The notes under the pieces were generated by a model, which worked only from the letters and a program-made list of their open reading frames with translations, did not search any database and was not told the DNA's origin. The translations under genes were made by a program, and so were the position numbers. Shown piece after piece: positions 8,128 through 16,504 of a stretch of DNA of 64,000 bases. The stretch's first letter is position 1. Every line of letters starts with the position of its first letter. The stretch comes from GCA-2730975 sp937893275 (GTDB taxonomy: Bacteria > Verrucomicrobiota > Verrucomicrobiia > Opitutales > Seribacteraceae), in assembly GCA_963968595.1 (NCBI GenBank), contig CAXAHJ010000005.1, forward strand, positions 21,661 through 85,660, in the 5' to 3' direction.

Positions 8128-9195
8128 TCACTCAACTGAGTATCCGGATGCCTCCGGACGTAGGATTTCGTTTGCAGAGGTTATGTCAGCAAGAACTTGG
8201 GTGATCATGTCGCATTGAACCAGGTCGAGGGCAATTTTGATGGCGCCACATACGTGGCGTCTGTTTGATGATCCATGCGCCTTTATTACATGTTTGCGAA
8301 GACCTAACAACGGAGCCCCCCCAAACTGTTCGGGATTGATTCTTTGCTTGAGGCTGCGGAACGCTCCCTTTGAAAGCAATGCCCCGGTTTTCCGCAAGGC
8401 GTTACGGCGTAATTCCTCATCAAGAAAACTACCGATCAACTTACTTAAAGACTCACAGGCTTTCAATACTATATTTCCCACAAAACCATCACACACAACG
8501 ACATCCACTATGTTTTCGAAAATCTGAAACCCCTCGATGAGGCCAGCGTAGTTTAAAATGCTGCCGTTGATGCTTTTGAGCATCTCGTGCGTCTCGTGAA
8601 TTAGTTCGTTTCCCTTGCCTTCTTCGGTTCCGATTGTAAGGAGTCCTACTCGGGGTCGCACCAAACCTAAGGCAACCCGAGCATAGTTTGATCCAAGAAT
8701 GGCATTCTGAGCCACGTGTATGGGTTTAGGGTGCGGGTTAGCTCCTGCATCAAGCAATGTGAAGTAGCGCTCACGACCTGGCCAAATCGTACAGAGTGCC
8801 GGTCGCTCAACACCATCAAGAGTGCGAAGCCGGATAGATCCACCCGCCATAAGGCATCCCGTATTGCCGCAACTCAACAAAGCATCCGCTTCATTCTCCT
8901 TCACCATCTCTAAAGCCCGAGCCATGGAAGAATCCTTTTTCTGCTTAATGCCTGCAATGGGCTTTTCGCCCATGGCAATAATTTCCGAGGCATGACGCAT
9001 CTCCACATTCGCTGATTTCAAACGAGGCTTATTTTCAATCATCGGACCCAAGACGTCTTCCTGCCCTACCACTACAAATCTGGCACTGCGAGGAGCTTCT
9101 TCCACTGCAAGCACAAGACCCTCGAGAATTTCATCAGGTCCTTCATCGCTGCCCATCGCATCGATGGCCAACGTAACTCTAGCCTCGGACGTCAC
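8128..9195 (-). CDS. plsX: Phosphate acyltransferase PlsX
   Basis: Makes acyl phosphate from acyl-ACP, the first step of phospholipid synthesis in the PlsX/PlsY pathway. The 355-residue product begins with the hallmark strand TLAIDAMGSDEGP. It also carries G-N-T-G-C-L-M-A-G-G near residue 112, L-D-A-G-A-N, and V-V-C-D-G-F-V-G-N-I-V-L-K near residue 230, all typical of the family. The start is a GTG at 9195. It lies 24 bases after rpmF and ends 7 bases before the fabH ATG, consistent with one operon for ribosomal protein L32 and lipid initiation, an arrangement widely conserved in bacteria. Confidence 0.95.
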   Translation of the reverse strand: MTSEARVTLAIDAMGSDEGPDEILEGLVLAVEEAPRSARFVVVGQEDVLGPMIENKPRLKSANVEMRHASEIIAMGEKPIAGIKQKKDSSMARALEMVKENEADALLSCGNTGCLMAGGSIRLRTLDGVERPALCTIWPGRERYFTLLDAGANPHPKPIHVAQNAILGSNYARVALGLVRPRVGLLTIGTEEGKGNELIHETHEMLKSINGSILNYAGLIEGFQIFENIVDVVVCDGFVGNIVLKACESLSKLIGSFLDEELRRNALRKTGALLSKGAFRSLKQRINPEQFGGAPLLGLRKHVIKAHGSSNRRHVCGAIKIALDLVQCDMITQVLADITSANEILRPEASGYSVE

Positions 9196-9219
9196 TACAC
9201 CGAAGCGGCCGAAAACGGC

Positions 9220-9396
9220 TTATAGTTCGAGATCGAGAACTTGTCGTCCGCGATACTGTCCCGTTTCCGGGTTCACACGGTGAGGACGGATAACGGAACC
9301 GTCCGCGTCCTTGGCAAGCTGTGGTGCGGTGAAACGATTAGCTCCACGCCTTTTACGGCTACGTTGCTTGGAGTGTTTGCGCTTTGGTTGGCCCAT
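9220..9396 (-). CDS. rpmF: 50S ribosomal protein L32
   Basis: A 58-residue basic protein read from an ATG at 9396 to a TAA at 9220. The N-terminus MGQPKRKHSKQRSRKRRGAN matches the L32 pattern (M-A-V-P-K-x-x-x-S-K-x-x-x-x-x-R-R), followed by a short hydrophilic body. The four zinc-binding cysteines of the C+ form are absent, so this is a zinc-free (C-) L32. It is the first gene of the rpmF-plsX-fabH run. The DUF177/YceD gene that often precedes rpmF is not present; uppP lies upstream instead. Confidence 0.9.
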   Translation of the reverse strand: MGQPKRKHSKQRSRKRRGANRFTAPQLAKDADGSVIRPHRVNPETGQYRGRQVLDLEL

Positions 9397-9450
9397 GGTG
9401 GATGGAATTGGTAGGTATTAAAAGTCTGCTTCGTCTTTGAAAACATTCTT

Positions 9451-9479
9451 ATAAAATCACTTCATGGCCCGTCAGTCAA
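9451..9479 (-). promoter_or_regulatory. Candidate sigma-70-type promoter for rpmF-plsX-fabH
   Basis: On the minus strand, TTGACT (complement of 9474-9479) is followed after 17 bases by TTTTAT (complement of 9451-9456). The -35 box is close to consensus and the -10 box matches 4 of 6. The location, 55 bases upstream of the rpmF ATG and after the uppP stop, fits an operon promoter. This is a visual match only. Confidence 0.35.
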
Positions 9480-9488
9480 GCTCACGAA

Positions 9489-10442
9489 CTAAACCAGCAT
9501 GTCCATTCCAATCATCGCAAAAATAACAGCTGCGAGCACGATTCGATACCAAGCAAACAGGGCTAATCCTCGTCGAGAAAGGAAACCGACCAACCACCGA
9601 ACGGCTAAGGCTGCGGAAACGCCTGCAACGAGACAACCCAATAAAACAGGGCCAAGTTCAAGGTGCTCAACCATTTCGCCACCTCTGGTAACTGTCTTGT
9701 AGCCTGCCGCAGCCGTCAAAGTAACCAGTCCGAGCAAAAAACTGAATTCCGCAGCTTTCGCAGGACGCAATCCCACCAGATACCCACCCACGATAGTCAT
9801 CATGGAACGACTTGTGCCCGGCCACATCGCCACGCATTGCAGGAGACCAATGAGAAAGGCTCCAGCTGGTCGCATATTACTAAGCTCCGTCGATGCACCG
9901 GAGGCGTCAACTCGTTCGCGGTTGGCTCTCATTCGCTCGGCAGCGAACATAAGGGCAGCCCCGCCAAGCAAAGCAATCGCCACAGGTAATGCCCCGAAAA
10001 GTTTTTGCTCGATGATTTCATCGAGAAAAGGGCCGATTGCAGCTGCGGGTAAAAACGCCAACAATACATTGCGAGCCAGAGCTCGTCCACGAGGATCAAG
10101 TCCAAGCAAGCCCAAGCCCATAGCCCAGACATCTCTCCAATACAATAACGCAACTGCAAGAATAGCTCCGGCCTGTATCACTATCAAATACGCATTTAAG
10201 GCTGACTGAACTTCCTCCTCATTTGCTTTGCCCATCCATTCTTTAGTTAGAATCAAATGGCCGGTAGAAGAAACTGGCAAAAATTCCGTAATACCTTCTA
10301 CCAAACCATAAACCAACGCATCGCCGTAATCCAAAGCCGAGTGCTGATCCGAATTCACTATAGTGGAATTATTCTCAACGCTGAAGACAGGCGTCGCCAT
10401 TCCAAGTACAAAGAAAAATAAGATTCCAAGAAAACTTCGCAT
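9489..10442 (-). CDS. uppP: Undecaprenyl-diphosphatase UppP/BacA
   Basis: Dephosphorylates undecaprenyl diphosphate to recycle the lipid carrier for peptidoglycan and other glycans, in the cytoplasmic membrane. Family motifs are present: G-L-V-E-G-I-T-E-F-L-P-V-S-S-T-G-H near residue 46 and W-P-G-T-S-R-S-M-M-T-I near residue 205, with about eight hydrophobic helices. The start is placed at MRSFLGILFFFVLGM, giving 317 residues, about 45 longer than most UppP proteins. The extra N-terminus looks like a signal peptide plus a polar linker (SVENNSTIVNSDQHSALDYG). An upstream in-frame ATG at 10589 would add 49 non-family residues and overlap the divergent trpD gene. The carrier recycled here is also what the exopolysaccharide locus at 34-43 kb would need. 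Confidence 0.93.
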   Translation of the reverse strand: MRSFLGILFFFVLGMATPVFSVENNSTIVNSDQHSALDYGDALVYGLVEGITEFLPVSSTGHLILTKEWMGKANEEEVQSALNAYLIVIQAGAILAVALLYWRDVWAMGLGLLGLDPRGRALARNVLLAFLPAAAIGPFLDEIIEQKLFGALPVAIALLGGAALMFAAERMRANRERVDASGASTELSNMRPAGAFLIGLLQCVAMWPGTSRSMMTIVGGYLVGLRPAKAAEFSFLLGLVTLTAAAGYKTVTRGGEMVEHLELGPVLLGCLVAGVSAALAVRWLVGFLSRRGLALFAWYRIVLAAVIFAMIGMDMLV

Positions 10443-10554
10443 CCTGTAAAGCTTCAAGCGACTTTTGACCTTCCGTGGCAAGATGGAAAATTGCAAGTCT
10501 TGGCAAAACGGCAATCCATCTGTTATGCTTGTGACCATTCGAACTCCAATCAAT

Positions 10555-11628
10555 ATGTCGATTGAAATGACTGAAACGACTCTAAACAATTATTCCGCCA
10601 AAGCTGAATCGGGCAATGACCTGGACGAGACTGAGATTGAGGCTGCCTCGGACCTTCTCGCTTCCCCTTACCCAGATGCCGTGGACAAAGAACGTTTCCT
10701 TTTGGCACTTGCAGATAAAGGCGAATCTTCCGAGGAGGTCGCCGCGTTTGCATCTAGGTTTCGAGAATTGGCGAGAGATCCGGGACTTAGCAGTTTAGCA
10801 AAGGCAGCCATTGATGTCTGCGGCACGGGCGGAGACAAGTCCGGCAGTTTCAATATATCTACTTTCGTTGCCTTTATTCTTTCCGCCGGAGGTGTTCCCG
10901 TACTCAAACACGGGAACCGTTCTATTACGTCGAAATGTGGAAGCGCAGACCTCCTGGAAGGTGTTGGGATTGATCTCACTCCGTCACCTGCCACCCTGAT
11001 TGCCGCAGCAGAGGAATTGAACTTCACTTTCTTTTTCGCCCCAAATTTCCATCCGGCATTCAAGGAAATTATGCCTGTCAGGCAAACCCTTGCCAGTAAA
11101 GGCCGAAGAACCGTATTCAACCTCTTGGGCCCTCTAATTAACCCGGCCCAACCCGCCTTTCAACTATTAGGAGTTTTTTCGCCGAATTTAGTAGTGCCGA
11201 TGGCGTCCACTCTGAACGCTCTCGGATTACGCCGAGGGCTTGTAGTCCATGGGAAACTCGACGAAGGGCAAGGAATGGATGAAATATCCTGTGCTGGCAA
11301 AAACCTTGCTGCTGGATTCGGAGAACTTGCTGATGTTCGCCAGGAGAACTGGGAGCCGGAGTCTTTTGGGTTACCGCACTGCGATGAATCCGAATTGAAA
11401 GGCGGTGATCTTTCGGACAATTTGAAAATTCTAGATGATTTACTATGTGGCCGTGCGCCCGAGGGTCTGTTATCCACCATCGCCGCAAACGCTGGCGCCG
11501 CCTTTTACATTTCGGAGAAAGCTGCAGATGTTCGTGAAGGGGCGATCATAGCGAAAGAGCTGATTTTGGGGGGACGGGTTCGGAGCTGGTTGCAAAAAGC
11601 TCAGGAGTTTTACGCCGACCATGACTGA
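10555..11628 (+). CDS. trpD: Anthranilate phosphoribosyltransferase
   Basis: Transfers the phosphoribosyl group of PRPP to anthranilate in tryptophan synthesis. The PRPP-binding signature D-V-C-G-T-G-G-D-K-S-G-S-F-N-I-S-T and the next conserved block V-L-K-H-G-N-R-S-I-T-S-K-C-G-S-A-D-L-L-E are intact, and P-A-x-x-x-L-L-G-V near residue 205 is as expected. The start is uncertain. ATG at 10555 (MSIEMTETT) gives 357 residues, close to the usual 340; ATG at 10567 or 10525 are alternatives, and none has a Shine-Dalgarno. No other trp genes are in the window. It ends overlapping the glmM start by 8 bases, so these two unrelated functions are probably co-transcribed. Confidence 0.93.
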   Translation: MSIEMTETTLNNYSAKAESGNDLDETEIEAASDLLASPYPDAVDKERFLLALADKGESSEEVAAFASRFRELARDPGLSSLAKAAIDVCGTGGDKSGSFNISTFVAFILSAGGVPVLKHGNRSITSKCGSADLLEGVGIDLTPSPATLIAAAEELNFTFFFAPNFHPAFKEIMPVRQTLASKGRRTVFNLLGPLINPAQPAFQLLGVFSPNLVVPMASTLNALGLRRGLVVHGKLDEGQGMDEISCAGKNLAAGFGELADVRQENWEPESFGLPHCDESELKGGDLSDNLKILDDLLCGRAPEGLLSTIAANAGAAFYISEKAADVREGAIIAKELILGGRVRSWLQKAQEFYADHD

Positions 11629-12982
11629 GATCGTTAATCACCGTTTTTTCGGAACTGACGGCATTCGCGGCAAAGTTGGCGGATCTTGTATCAATCAAAA
11701 ATTTGCCTATCGCCTTGGGTTGGCCATAGGTAGTTTTCTCGACCGGAAAGACGAGCATGGTGCTACCGTCCTTATAGGTCGGGACACGCGACCATCGGGC
11801 GAAGAACTGGCTTCGGCTATCGCATCCGGCCTTTTCAATAGCGGTTTTTCTCCAATGTTGGCGGGAGTGTTGCCCACACCAGCTCTTGCCCATGCGTTAG
11901 TCGTGAGCGAAATGCGATTTGGCATTATGATCACGGCTTCACATAATCCAGCGTCCGATAATGGTTTCAAGCTTTTTGACCATATGGGCTCCAAACTGTC
12001 AAAGGATCAGGAATTGGCCATCGAGGAGCAAATCCTCAGGGCCTCTGAAGTTCAGGTCGCGGACGAAGGATTATTAGCCAAGTCCTTTCCCCGTCTAGAC
12101 ACTCTATCCAGTTACCGAGACCAGATCTTGGGCATGTTGTCGGAAAACGCTCTTAGCGATTTTAGAATCGTGGCTGACCTCTCTAACGGCGCAACTGCAG
12201 TCACTACGCCCGAAGTCCTAAGAAAATTGGGCGCTGAGGTAATTACAATTGCGGCTGGTGAAGGTGCCATAAATCATGGGGTCGGAAGCGAACATCCAAA
12301 GGTACTTGCTGAAAAAGTACAGGCAACGCAAGCCGACATAGGCCTAGCCCACGACGGCGATGGCGACCGCGTGATCCTATGCGATAACCAAGGGGAAGTC
12401 GTCCATGGCGATAAACTCCTTGGTCTCCTCGCCTTGCATGCAAAAAGAAAAGGCAAGCTTTCGGACAGTGTCCTTGTTGCCACAGTTCAGAGTAATTCTG
12501 GTCTGGAACGCAGTCTGAATAATTTGGATGTCCGTCTTGCTCGTTCAGAGGTTGGCGATCGCAATGTGGCAGAGCTTATGAGAGAGCTTGGCGCCAACTT
12601 AGGGGGGGAATCCTCGGGTCATATTATTTCCAGTGATCACCTTCCGACGGGTGACGGGTTACTCAGTTTTCTTCTTGCATCGCAAGCCGTGCTTGAAACG
12701 AATTCCCCGTTATCGGTTCTTGCGGATGAAATCGATCTCGCTCCAAGCATTGAGGACGCTTTCCGCGTTCTAGAGAAAACTCCTTTCGAATCATTGCCCG
12801 AGCTGATGGAAATCGTGACTCGTGAAGAACAAATTTTAGGAAAAGAAGGGCGAGTCCTTCTTCGTTACTCTGGGACCGAACTTAAAATTCGTTTACTTGT
12901 GGAGGCTCTCGATTCAAACCAAGCTGAAGATGTTTTTCATACATTGGAACAAGCTTTACGAAAAGCATTGAAATTTACGTAA
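11621..12982 (+). CDS. glmM: Phosphoglucosamine mutase
   Basis: Interconverts glucosamine 6-phosphate and glucosamine 1-phosphate on the route to UDP-GlcNAc for peptidoglycan and lipopolysaccharide. The 453-residue protein begins F-F-G-T-D-G-I-R-G-K-V, carries the phosphoserine loop T-A-S-H-N-P-A-S-D-N-G at about residue 107, and the metal loop D-G-D-G-D-R near residue 245. The sugar-binding loop G-G-E-S-S-G-H and the C-terminal phosphate loop R-Y-S-G-T-E-x-K-I-R follow. All catalytic elements are present. It overlaps trpD by 8 bases. Confidence 0.95.
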   Translation: MTEIVNHRFFGTDGIRGKVGGSCINQKFAYRLGLAIGSFLDRKDEHGATVLIGRDTRPSGEELASAIASGLFNSGFSPMLAGVLPTPALAHALVVSEMRFGIMITASHNPASDNGFKLFDHMGSKLSKDQELAIEEQILRASEVQVADEGLLAKSFPRLDTLSSYRDQILGMLSENALSDFRIVADLSNGATAVTTPEVLRKLGAEVITIAAGEGAINHGVGSEHPKVLAEKVQATQADIGLAHDGDGDRVILCDNQGEVVHGDKLLGLLALHAKRKGKLSDSVLVATVQSNSGLERSLNNLDVRLARSEVGDRNVAELMRELGANLGGESSGHIISSDHLPTGDGLLSFLLASQAVLETNSPLSVLADEIDLAPSIEDAFRVLEKTPFESLPELMEIVTREEQILGKEGRVLLRYSGTELKIRLLVEALDSNQAEDVFHTLEQALRKALKFT

Positions 12983-13042
12983 AACTTGGTGCTATAGAAC
13001 TTTTGGCTAACTCAGTTTAGCTCTGAAACCTAATTTTTAAAA

Positions 13043-14446
13043 TTGATTGAGGAAACTTCCATCGCGGATTTGGATCCCCGGCAAATCAAACAGCTCCAAG
13101 CTGCGGAGACTGCTGAAAGAACCAACCCATCCTACGCACTGGAAATCTATGGTTCTGTCCTTAGGCAAGTCCCCGGCTGTCTCGAACTTCGAAAAAAGCT
13201 TCGTCTCTTGCAAATCAAGGTTACCGGTAGCAATACCAAAGGTTTTTCCAAGCTCTTGGGCAAAGTAACTGCTGCTCCTTTCCGAATGGGCAACAAGGCC
13301 GAAAAAGATCCTGAAGGCTCCTTGGTTAAGGCAGAGGAACTTATTGCCAAGAATCCTGGCAATGTGATCGCCCACCAGTTGCTGGCTGATGCCGCCGCCA
13401 ACCTCGAGATGCACAAAACCGTGATATTTGCCTATGAAACCGTCTACAAGCTGGAACCCGAAAATATCTCAAACCTCAAAGACTTAGGTCGTTCCTACCT
13501 AGTTATAGGCGACACGGAAAACGCGATTAAGACTGGCAACGCCATCTTGAGCAAAAGCCCTGGTGACGGCGAAGCAGAGGATCTTATGAAGAAAGCGTCC
13601 GTTGCCATTGCAATGCACAAGGGCAAGTGGGAGGAATCCGAAGACTACCGAGCTCAGCTAAAAGACGAAAAAGAAGCTCAATCTCTTGAACAAGCAAGCA
13701 AGTCCGTTAACGACGCCAAAGGCCTCGAAGACCTTATTCAGCAAACATACGAAGAACTGCAGGCTCAGCCCGAAAACTTAAACAACTATCGCCAACTCAG
13801 CGATCTCTATCATCGGTCAGGAGATCTCGAAAACGCCATAGCGTGGATTCAGGAGGCCCGCAAGCACGAGGCAGGCCAATCGGATGTTTCGCTCGAAAAA
13901 AAGGAGCGGGGGCTAACCCTCGAATACTACGATGATTCCATTGATCAATGGAGAGCAGCCCTCGCCGCCGAACCCGAAAATGCTGACAATCAATCCGGAT
14001 TAGACCAAACGATCGCCGCAAAAGCCGAATATCATCGAGCGCAAATTGAATCTCTCGTCGAGCGATACCCAAACGATTACGGTTATCGCTATGAACTCGG
14101 TCGCCTGCTTTACGACGAAGCGGATTACGATGGCGCGATATCTCAATTTCAGCTCGCTCAACGAAACGCCAACGTACGTCTCGATTCAATTATGTATCTT
14201 GGCCGTGCCTACCGAAGCAAAAATTTCTTTGATATGGCGATTGAACAGTTCAGTGCATTGAAAGAGGAATTGCAAGTTATGGACGACCGAAAAAAGCAAG
14301 CGGTCTACGAACTCGGTTGTTGTCTCGAGGCAATGGAAAAACACGATGCGGCAATCGAGGAATTCAAGTTGGTGTATTCTGCTGATATCTCTTATCGTGA
14401 CGTCTCACAAAAAATCGACGCCTTTTATTCATCAAAACAAAGCTAA
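13043..14446 (+). CDS. Tetratricopeptide-repeat protein of unknown function
   Basis: A 467-residue soluble-looking protein with no signal peptide. TPR units are visible near residues 85-190 (AEELIAKNPGNVIAHQLLADAA, then V-Y-K-L-E-P-E-N-I-S-N-L-K-D-L-G-R-S-Y) and again from about 250 to the end (NYRQLSDLYHRSGDLENAI, DYGYRYELGRLLYDEADYD). Between them is a charged coiled-coil-like stretch rich in Glu and Lys. No ATG fits; the frame closes at a TAA at 13031, so the start must be the TTG at 13043 or another non-ATG codon slightly downstream. Similar TPR scaffolds are common in Verrucomicrobia, but the partner here is unknown. It follows glmM by 60 bases. Confidence 0.75.
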   Translation: MIEETSIADLDPRQIKQLQAAETAERTNPSYALEIYGSVLRQVPGCLELRKKLRLLQIKVTGSNTKGFSKLLGKVTAAPFRMGNKAEKDPEGSLVKAEELIAKNPGNVIAHQLLADAAANLEMHKTVIFAYETVYKLEPENISNLKDLGRSYLVIGDTENAIKTGNAILSKSPGDGEAEDLMKKASVAIAMHKGKWEESEDYRAQLKDEKEAQSLEQASKSVNDAKGLEDLIQQTYEELQAQPENLNNYRQLSDLYHRSGDLENAIAWIQEARKHEAGQSDVSLEKKERGLTLEYYDDSIDQWRAALAAEPENADNQSGLDQTIAAKAEYHRAQIESLVERYPNDYGYRYELGRLLYDEADYDGAISQFQLAQRNANVRLDSIMYLGRAYRSKNFFDMAIEQFSALKEELQVMDDRKKQAVYELGCCLEAMEKHDAAIEEFKLVYSADISYRDVSQKIDAFYSSKQS

Positions 14447-14517
14447 GCTCTCAAGGTGCTTCGTTTCGTTTGTTCAGTCAGTAGAAGTTCTGGTTTATCA
14501 GGTGGTGCCTTGAACAA

Positions 14518-15396
14518 TTACAAATCTATCTCCAATACTGCTTCTAGAGCGTGAGAGCCATGGGGATCAAAATCATTAGTGGAAGCCGTAGAAAAGTACT
14601 TGTAGCCGAATCGCCCTGACAAGCTTTCGGTAAAACGGTGTCCGAGGCCAGTTCCCAAATGGTAAGCGAGAAGATTTTTGTTGTAACTCCAATGCCCGGA
14701 AGGACGTTGGATTTTCACTAAACTAGGACCTAAGCCGACTCCAAGATAAAATACATTGGATTCCCAGAAACCTATTTCCCACCCACCATTTATCATTAGG
14801 GTGTTTAATTCCGCGTGACCCTTGCCGGATTCGGAGTTGTCGTAACTGCGATGAGACAACTCCATGCCCATCCGCCAGTTGCCAAAATCGATGCCTGCTC
14901 CAGCACCAACGGAATATCCGTTGTCGTATTCGGCTACATTATTTTCAGGCGGTACGCGTCCGCTAGAATGTATGTGAGCATTATTTGGCATTACATAGCC
15001 GCTGAAAATTTGAAAGTAATACGTTTTATGGCTACGAATTTCCATATGTCCAGCGGGGATTGGGGTGTAAGTTTGCTTAACAGGAGGTCTTCGTTTTGGG
15101 GTGATGGCTGGGAACTTAGGAGTTTTTCCGGACGAATGGATTGGTTCTGGCGGGGCAGCGGGAATCTTGATTCGCAGGGGCAACTTTTCACCTGCTTGGA
15201 GGGTTTTGAGTCTGGCTTGAGCTTGCTCCATTACTTCAGAGTGGCGTTGCAAACGGAGTTCATTTTCATGAAGTCGTCGTTGCAACACAGCTGCCTTTTC
15301 GTCTAAGTCTGCAATGCGCGCTTGGAAATTCTGGGCGTTAGCGGAAATAGAAACTGCGAACAAAAAAACGGAAATCCGTATCGACTGCATTATCAT
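14518..15396 (-). CDS. Predicted outer-membrane beta-barrel with N-terminal coiled coil
   Basis: The 292-residue product (start at MIMQSIRIS, preceded by AAGGGAAAG on the coding strand) has a signal peptide ending at ISANA-Q. A coiled coil of about 45 residues follows (ARIADLDEKAAVLQRRLHENELRLQRHSEV), then a proline-rich linker and about 160 residues of alternating hydrophobic/polar strands rich in Gly, Tyr and Asn. The pattern G-A-G-A-G-I-D-F-G-N-W, Y-L-G-V-G-L-G-P, and a closing strand ending in EIDL resembles small OmpA/OprF-type 8-stranded barrels. No known ligand or enzymatic motif is visible. A further in-frame ATG at 15456 would displace the signal peptide and is unlikely. Confidence 0.7.
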   Translation of the reverse strand: MIMQSIRISVFLFAVSISANAQNFQARIADLDEKAAVLQRRLHENELRLQRHSEVMEQAQARLKTLQAGEKLPLRIKIPAAPPEPIHSSGKTPKFPAITPKRRPPVKQTYTPIPAGHMEIRSHKTYYFQIFSGYVMPNNAHIHSSGRVPPENNVAEYDNGYSVGAGAGIDFGNWRMGMELSHRSYDNSESGKGHAELNTLMINGGWEIGFWESNVFYLGVGLGPSLVKIQRPSGHWSYNKNLLAYHLGTGLGHRFTESLSGRFGYKYFSTASTNDFDPHGSHALEAVLEIDL

Positions 15397-15471
15397 GAAC
15401 TGGCTTTCCCTTGAAGTTTGTTGGTTGAAATAGACTCTCTTACCAAAACTTTTCATTTAATCAGTTGCAAG

Positions 15472-15780
15472 ATGAAAAATAATGAAGAAATAGAACCAGT
15501 GAAAATCCCCATTGACGGGATACTCGATCTCCACGGGTTTCGTCCCGCCGATATTGGCGACCTCGTAGAGGCTTACTTGTGCGAATGTCGCTTACGCGGC
15601 GTGTTACGCGGTCGCCTAATCCATGGCAAAGGAATCGGAACTTTGCGCGAAACCGTGCATGCGACCCTTCGCAGGTTATCGTTTGTGAAGAGTTTCCGCC
15701 TCGGAGACGAGTCTTCAGGTTCTTGGGGCGCAACCCTTTTCGAGCTTCAACCTAAAGACAAACAGAGAGAGACAAATTGA
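15472..15780 (+). CDS. Smr-domain protein
   Basis: A stand-alone Smr (small MutS-related) domain of 102 residues. It has the defining L-D-L-H-G-F motif near residue 20 and the H-G-K-G-I-G-T-L-R (HGxGxGxLR) motif near residue 54, followed by the usual A-T-L closing segment. Smr domains of this type in MutS2 and related proteins act as nucleases on DNA or RNA. The start was set at ATG 15472 (MKNNEEIEP); an upstream ATG at 15418 overlaps the divergent barrel gene and adds non-family residues. Confidence 0.85.
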   Translation: MKNNEEIEPVKIPIDGILDLHGFRPADIGDLVEAYLCECRLRGVLRGRLIHGKGIGTLRETVHATLRRLSFVKSFRLGDESSGSWGATLFELQPKDKQRETN

Positions 15781-15781
15781 C

Positions 15782-15839
15782 GCCAGCTGGCGGGGCCGCC
15801 GCCCCCTGGGGTTAATGGTGTGCCACAAAGGCACATTAA
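15782..15839. repeat. Cluster of palindromes between smr and hsp20
   Basis: Three adjacent inverted repeats. GCCAGCTGGC (15782-15791) is a perfect palindrome. GGGGC/CGCC/GCCCC (15792-15805) is a GC-rich hairpin. TTAATGgtGTGCC with GGCACATTAA (15812-15839) is an imperfect stem around an ACAAA loop. The block starts immediately after the Smr stop and ends about 120 bases before the hsp20 ATG. It could be a terminator for smr, part of a structured 5' leader for the heat-shock gene, or a small intergenic repeat element; nothing in the sequence decides between these. Confidence 0.5.
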
Positions 15840-15959
15840 GTGCAGCGCTTAAATGTCCCAAGTTGCTTACTGGCAATATCTTAAAAAACCCAAGATCCTG
15901 GACCAAATATTGCATATTATTGACTCTAACCCATCTGCAAATTAAAGGAGTAAATAATT

Positions 15960-16391
15960 ATGCGTATAAATAATCACAACATCGCCAGTTCACTTGAGAA
16001 TGAATTGAATCAATTTCTTAAACTTGGTCGACCGATCGTCCCACTTGCTCAGGCCTTTTTGGGATCCTTAACTCATGATGATCATAGTGAACCTCGAACG
16101 CCTATTAAGTTGGTTGACGAAGAAGACCGCTATGAAATATTTCTGTCATTGCTTGGTTTCTCAAAAAAAGAGGTTTCAATCAAGTTGGAGGATAATCTTC
16201 TCTTGATTTCTGGAGAGAAAGAGGACGGGATCGCAAACCCGGTTGTCAATGAACCAAATTGTTCCTACTCTCTTAAACTGCCTGACGACATAGAAACCGA
16301 TAAGGGGAAGGCTACTCTCTCTAACGGAGTTCTTACCATCATGTTTCCGAAGTGCGCAAAGGCGAAGCCAAGAGAAATTAAGATTTCTTAG
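15960..16391 (+). CDS. Small heat-shock protein, Hsp20/alpha-crystallin family
   Basis: An ATP-independent holdase chaperone of 143 residues. The alpha-crystallin domain runs from about residue 50 to the end (YEIFLSLLGFSKKEVSIKLEDN...), with the hallmark A-x-x-x-N-G-V-L-T-I near residue 122 and a short C-terminal K-I-S that resembles the I-x-I tail in truncated form. It has one of the few clear Shine-Dalgarno motifs in the window (AAAGGAG, 10 bases before the ATG), suggesting strong translation on demand. The leader contains several palindromes (15782-15839). A strong hairpin at 16426 closes the transcription unit. Confidence 0.92.
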   Translation: MRINNHNIASSLENELNQFLKLGRPIVPLAQAFLGSLTHDDHSEPRTPIKLVDEEDRYEIFLSLLGFSKKEVSIKLEDNLLLISGEKEDGIANPVVNEPNCSYSLKLPDDIETDKGKATLSNGVLTIMFPKCAKAKPREIKIS

Positions 16392-16425
16392 GTTTATGCG
16401 TCGTTTGAAGTTTTAACATGGGAAT

Positions 16426-16449
16426 GGGGCGAGTCTCAAGACTCGCCCC
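16426..16449 (+). terminator. Rho-independent terminator after hsp20
   Basis: GGGGCGAGTCT at 16426-16436 and AGACTCGCCCC at 16439-16449 form a perfect 11-bp inverted repeat (in practice a 10-bp stem with a TCAA loop). It is followed by TAGTTGTTTGCTCGCTTTT. It lies 35 bases after the hsp20 stop. Its position also shows that the hrpB coding region does not begin at the upstream ATG at 16418, which would run through the hairpin. Confidence 0.85.
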
Positions 16450-16504
16450 TAGTTGTTTGCTCGCTTTTCTCACTTTTCGAGTTTTGCTAGATATCAGTTC
16501 CATC

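Noticed and set aside
8244..8259. CGCCAC-ATAC-GTGGCG hairpin
   Set aside because: It lies inside conserved plsX coding sequence and is explained by its codons (R-R-H-V-C-G).
16418..16504. N-terminal extension of hrpB from the ATG at 16418
   Set aside because: The extension would be translated through the hsp20 terminator hairpin and is not family-like; ATG 16505 fits better.
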